Source: SXIZ01 sp040079795 (lineage in GTDB: Bacteria; Pseudomonadota; Gammaproteobacteria; Methylococcales; Methylomonadaceae). From it: a stretch of 64,000 bases of DNA. Shown in pieces: positions 60,445 through 64,000 of the stretch; position 1 is the stretch's first letter; each line of letters begins with the position of its first letter. The stretch lies in the NCBI GenBank assembly GCA_040079795.1, contig JBEBJQ010000011.1, forward strand, positions 1 to 64,000, in the 5' to 3' direction. A program made the translations under genes and the position numbers. Below the pieces are notes generated by a model. It searched no databases. It was given only the letters and a program-made list of their open reading frames with translations, and was not told where the DNA came from.

Positions 60445-63400
60445 TTAGTGTTGCTCTTGCTTTATTTGTTGATGGTCTGTTCCCAACATCAAATACACTG
60501 CCGGGACGACAAACAACGTGAATAATGTCCCGATAGCAATGCCGGTTGCGATTACCAGTCCCATACTAAAACGGGACACCGCTCCAGCTCCGGTTGCCAG
60601 AATCAAAGGTAATACGCCCAACACCATTGCAGCGGTGGTCATTAGGATCGGGCGCAGCCGAATACCTGCTGCTTGTTCAATGGCGGCACGTTTAGTTTGC
60701 CCGGATAGTTGCAGATTGTTGGCAAATTCCACGATTAAAATGCCGTGTTTACTGATAAGACCCATGAGCGTGACTAAACCGACTTCGGTATAAATATTCA
60801 GGGTAGCATTGCCGATACCCATCGCAATAAATATTAAGGCACCGGCAATTGACATCGGCACTGATACCAGAATAATGAGCGGGTCACGAAAGCTTTCAAA
60901 TTGCGCAGCCAGCGCCAGAAAAATAATGATGAGCGCGAATGCGAAAGTATAGACAAAACCGCTGGATTCTTTAACCAATTGCCGTGATTGACCGCCGTAG
61001 TCGATGGAATAACTGGAGGGCAGGACGCGTTTGGCAATGTCTTGTAATGTTGCCAGTGCATCTCCCAGGGTTACACCGGGGAAGGGTACGCCGGAAATGG
61101 TCGCGGCATTGAGCTGCTGAAAATGATTCAAGGATTGCGGTACGGTTTTACTGCTGATGCTCGCAATCGTCGATAAGGGTACCGTTGCGCCGCTGGCGGT
61201 GCGAATCGGATAATCGCGTAATTGTTCTACATTCAGTCGAAAACCTTGCTGTACCTGTGGAATCACTTTATAGGAACGGCCTGCCAGACTGAAGTAATTA
61301 ACATACCCCCCGCCAAGCATGGATGCCAAGGAAGAACCGACGTCTTGCATGGTCAAACCGAGTAAAGCAGCCTTGTCCCGATCAATATCAATCTGCGATT
61401 GCGGTTGATCATATTTGAGGTCACTGTCGGTAAACATAAACATGCCACTTTTTTGGGCTTCCTGCATGAATTGTTGGGCCAGGGTATTTAATTGCTCAAA
61501 CGATTCAGTTGACCCAATCACAAATTGCACCGGCATTCCACTACTGCCCGGTAATGGAGGGGGTTGGAACGCTGCAACCCGTACCCCGGCAATGTTATTC
61601 AGTTCTTTTTGAATGATTGGCTGCAACTGGTTACTGGTTTGCGTCCTTTCATCCCAGGGTGTTAATACCATCCCGGAGACTGACCGTCCCGGAACATCCA
61701 ATTGAAATACATGCGCAGTTTCAGGATGGGTCATGAACTGTTCAAACACCTGCCGTGAATAGAGCTGGCGTTGTTGTAAAGTCGCATCGGGTGCTGAGGT
61801 AGACAGCGTAATAATGACCCCTTGATCCTCCTGCGGCGCCAGTTCATTATTGGCACTGCCATACAGAAAGTAAATACTACACAAAATGATTAACGCAAAC
61901 AGACCGGTTACCGGCAAATAATTGAGTGAGCCATGCAAGGTTTTAGCGTAACGTTGACTCAAGCGATTAAAGATCCGGTCAATAACATCGACAATGCGTT
62001 CTTCCAAACCGCTCCGGTCTTGCACATGGGGTTTGAGCAAACGCGAACACATCACCGGTGACAAGGTGAGTGCCACGATCGCTGAGACCGTTACTGCACC
62101 GACCACCGTAAAGGCAAATTCGGAAAATAAAGCGCCGGTCAAGCCGCCTTGGAAACCGACCGGGATATACACCGCTACGAGTACAACCGTCATGGCGATA
62201 ATCGGTCCGGTTAATTCCCGTGCCGCCAAAATAGCCGCTGGCATCGGCTGCATCCCATCTTCCAAATGGCGGTTGATATTTTCCACCACAATGATGGCAT
62301 CATCCACCACTAAACCAATCGAGAGTACTAGGGCTAGCAAAGTCAGCAGATTAATGGAAAAGCCAAATATCAGCATCATCGTAAACGTGCCAATTAAGGA
62401 TAATGGAATAGCGATTACTGGAATCAGCACTGAACGGGGTGAACCCAGAAAGGCAAATACCACCAAGGTGACAATAATTAACGCTTCTATCAAGGTATGA
62501 ATCACTTCGTGAATTGAGCTATCAACAAATTTGGTGGAATCATAAACAATTTTGGCGGTCATGCCTTCCGGTAAATGTTTTTGAATGTCCGGGAATACTT
62601 CCCGCACCCTGCCGATGACTTCCAGCAAATTTGCACTAGGGGCAACCTGTAGGCCAATATAAACGGCTTTATCACCATCAAACGCTACACTGGCATCATA
62701 GTCATCAGCACCTAAGCTCACTTTTGCGACATCCTTAAGGCGGATGATGGCACCGTCTTGCTGTTTAACAATTAATTCTTCAAACTCGGCAACCGAGTGC
62801 AACCCGGTAGAGGCCGTTAAGTTCACCTGCACCATTTGCCCTTTGGTACGGCCCAAACCGGCAATAAAATCGTTTTTAGTTAAAGCCGAACTGACATCGG
62901 CAGCGGTGAGCGCATAAGCCCTAAGTTTATTTGGATCCAGCCAAGCCCTGAGTGAAAAATTTTTACTGCCTAATAACTCCGCTAACTGAATACCATCGAC
63001 TGCTTGCAGTTTTGGTTGTACGGTACGGATGAGATAATCAGTAATGTTATTAGCCGGTAATACATCACTGGAAAAACCAATGTACATGGCATCGATGGTT
63101 TGCCCAATGGAGATGTTCAGAACCGGACGCTGCGACTCTGGTGGCAATTGGTTCAGGATGGAATTAATCTTGGAATTGATTTCGGTTAAAGCCTTGTCCG
63201 GATCAAAATTGAGCCGCAAATTGGCGGTAATGGTGCTAAGTCCGCTCTGGCTGGAAGAGGTGATATAATCAATGCCATTGGCCTGGGAGATGATGTTTTC
63301 CAGGGGTGTCGAAATAAATCCGGCAATAATGTCCGGATCAGCACCGTAATAGGCGGTGGTAACAGTTACCACTGCATTCTGGGTGCGTGGATATTGCAAT

Positions 63401-63501
63401 ACCGGCAAGCTGCTGAGTGAACGTAAGCCCATGACCAGTAACAGCATGCTGACTACTGTTGCCAGTACCGGGCGTTGAATAAAAATATCAGTTAAGTTCA
63501 T
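60445..63501 (-). CDS. RND multidrug efflux pump, AcrB/MexB class
   Basis: This 1,018-residue inner-membrane pump is proton-driven. It has helix 1 ('RPVLATVVSMLLLVMGL'), the large periplasmic loops, and helix 4 with the proton-relay pair 'LVVDDAIIVVENI' (two Asp). 'GFQGGLTGALFSEFAFTVVGAVTVSAIVALTLSPVMCSRLL' (in parts) marks helices 5-6, and 'GLVTLMGLISKHGILIVEFAN' the second half. It is somewhat short for AcrB and closest in style to the MdtB/MuxB and MexK branch. Its adaptor is the upstream partial gene 6 bp away. Confidence 0.95.
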   Translation of the reverse strand: MNLTDIFIQRPVLATVVSMLLLVMGLRSLSSLPVLQYPRTQNAVVTVTTAYYGADPDIIAGFISTPLENIISQANGIDYITSSSQSGLSTITANLRLNFDPDKALTEINSKINSILNQLPPESQRPVLNISIGQTIDAMYIGFSSDVLPANNITDYLIRTVQPKLQAVDGIQLAELLGSKNFSLRAWLDPNKLRAYALTAADVSSALTKNDFIAGLGRTKGQMVQVNLTASTGLHSVAEFEELIVKQQDGAIIRLKDVAKVSLGADDYDASVAFDGDKAVYIGLQVAPSANLLEVIGRVREVFPDIQKHLPEGMTAKIVYDSTKFVDSSIHEVIHTLIEALIIVTLVVFAFLGSPRSVLIPVIAIPLSLIGTFTMMLIFGFSINLLTLLALVLSIGLVVDDAIIVVENINRHLEDGMQPMPAAILAARELTGPIIAMTVVLVAVYIPVGFQGGLTGALFSEFAFTVVGAVTVSAIVALTLSPVMCSRLLKPHVQDRSGLEERIVDVIDRIFNRLSQRYAKTLHGSLNYLPVTGLFALIILCSIYFLYGSANNELAPQEDQGVIITLSTSAPDATLQQRQLYSRQVFEQFMTHPETAHVFQLDVPGRSVSGMVLTPWDERTQTSNQLQPIIQKELNNIAGVRVAAFQPPPLPGSSGMPVQFVIGSTESFEQLNTLAQQFMQEAQKSGMFMFTDSDLKYDQPQSQIDIDRDKAALLGLTMQDVGSSLASMLGGGYVNYFSLAGRSYKVIPQVQQGFRLNVEQLRDYPIRTASGATVPLSTIASISSKTVPQSLNHFQQLNAATISGVPFPGVTLGDALATLQDIAKRVLPSSYSIDYGGQSRQLVKESSGFVYTFAFALIIIFLALAAQFESFRDPLIILVSVPMSIAGALIFIAMGIGNATLNIYTEVGLVTLMGLISKHGILIVEFANNLQLSGQTKRAAIEQAAGIRLRPILMTTAAMVLGVLPLILATGAGAVSRFSMGLVIATGIAIGTLFTLFVVPAVYLMLGTDHQQIKQEQH

Positions 63502-63507
63502 GGTAGC

Positions 63508-64000
63508 TTATTGGTCTTGAGGTTGTGGTGCAGCATCGTTACTCGGTTGCACCGCATTATTTACCTGCACCTGCGAGCCGTTATGCAACTTGATTTGCCC
63601 AGAAGTCACGATGGTGTCCCCCTCCTGAATACCTTTTAGAACAGCAATTTGATCGCCGCGGGTTTCTCCGGTGGTGACGAAGGTCTGCTTAGCTAACAAC
63701 TTAGGGTTACCTTGACTGTTTTTGTTGCCGTTCTGCACCAGGAATACTGTAGAACCGAAAGGATTAAAGGTGATCGCGGAACGTGGCACGGTAATGTAAC
63801 GTTGCGCTGCGCCAATGCCGATAGCGACATTAGCATACATCCCAGGCAATAAAGTATGCCCAGGATTTTTTAGGGTTGCCCGAATCTGGGCATTGCGGGT
63901 GTTGATTTCAATCTTGGGATTAATGACGCTGATGGTCCCGCTAAATTTTTGCGTCGGGTAAGTGTCCACTTGCAGGGTAACAGTTTGTCCGACTTTAAGG
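63508..64000 (-). CDS. RND periplasmic adaptor (truncated by the window edge)
   Basis: The C-terminal 164 codons of a membrane-fusion protein are visible. The frame runs through the right edge ('LKVGQTVTLQVDTYPTQKFSGTISVINPKI'), so the gene begins outside. It shows the beta-barrel part ('NTRNAQIRATLKNPGHTLLPGMYANVAIGIG') and the membrane-proximal domain ('QTFVTTGETRGDQIAVLKGIQEGDTIVTSGQIKLHNGSQV'). It ends 6 bp before the RND pump gene. The tail is Asn/Gln/Pro-rich. Confidence 0.92.
   Translation of the reverse strand, partial: LKVGQTVTLQVDTYPTQKFSGTISVINPKIEINTRNAQIRATLKNPGHTLLPGMYANVAIGIGAAQRYITVPRSAITFNPFGSTVFLVQNGNKNSQGNPKLLAKQTFVTTGETRGDQIAVLKGIQEGDTIVTSGQIKLHNGSQVQVNNAVQPSNDAAPQPQDQ

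Noticed and set aside
61994..62500. 168-codon plus-strand frame within the RND pump gene
   Set aside because: Antisense shadow of the pump; no start signal and no family features.

Overview
The window reads as chromosomal DNA of a gammaproteobacterial methanotroph or close relative (order Methylococcales). This is an inference from gene content. A serine-glyoxylate aminotransferase of the serine cycle sits with an acetate kinase / phosphoketolase / glycogen phosphorylase cluster. There is also a periplasmic SBP56-type methanethiol oxidase, an FNR/Anr regulator, and gammaproteobacterial housekeeping genes (orn, serS, clpS-clpA, infA, gpmI, dsbD, yceF). No rRNA, tRNA, CRISPR array, prophage or intact insertion sequence was seen.

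Layout. 0-7 kb: a small lipoprotein, serine-glyoxylate aminotransferase, a TIGR04073-type exosortase-associated protein with two lipoproteins (one FlgO-like), an orphan HicB-like antitoxin and a secreted CAP-domain protein. Two protein-like reading frames without usable starts (1026-1229 + and 2481-2648 -) lie in the gaps. 7-15.5 kb: a small secreted protein with a repeated motif, a DUF853 HerA-like ATPase, a Bcp peroxiredoxin, an SDR enzyme, a doubly broken fructosamine kinase, a CorC/HlyC protein, an isopropylmalate dehydrogenase relative, and a small membrane protein behind a near-perfect FNR box next to an fnr/anr gene. 15.8-26.4 kb: a multicopper oxidase without a visible signal peptide, orn, a fused two-copy CrcB-like fluoride channel, serS, an ATP-grasp-like protein with no ordinary start codon, a TetR / DUF4242 / SBP56 module with two matching operator-like sites, and an SPFH/NfeD pair. 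26.4-35.2 kb: ackA-xfp-glgP on the minus strand, then divergent mtnA and an MTA/SAH deaminase (methionine salvage).

35.4-48.5 kb: a caspase-like protein followed by an OmpA-type lipoprotein, a DsbD with a duplicated N-terminal domain, yceF, clpS-clpA with a recognisable promoter, infA, a PafA-like phosphatase, cytochrome b561 and gpmI. 49-55.5 kb is the most distinctive region. It holds exosortase H (xrtH), an overlapping partner membrane gene, nine perfect copies of the octamer AAAACCTT, and a protein of about 1,620 residues. That protein has eight CshA-like repeats arranged as a duplicated block of four and an IPTLSEWG C-terminal sorting signal. I read it as a surface-protein sorting system with its own substrate and a hypermutable tract in front of the substrate gene. 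55.7-64 kb: a six-gene minus-strand efflux operon (RND adaptor, RND pump, outer-membrane factor, MacA-type adaptor, MacB ATPase, MacB permease) that runs off the right edge.

Functional links: the TIGR04073 protein at 2.7 kb and XrtH at 49 kb point to exosortase biology. SBP56, mtnA and the MTA deaminase point to methylated-sulfur turnover. ackA, xfp and glgP connect sugar phosphates, acetyl phosphate and glycogen. The FNR regulator and its box point to an oxygen-limitation response.
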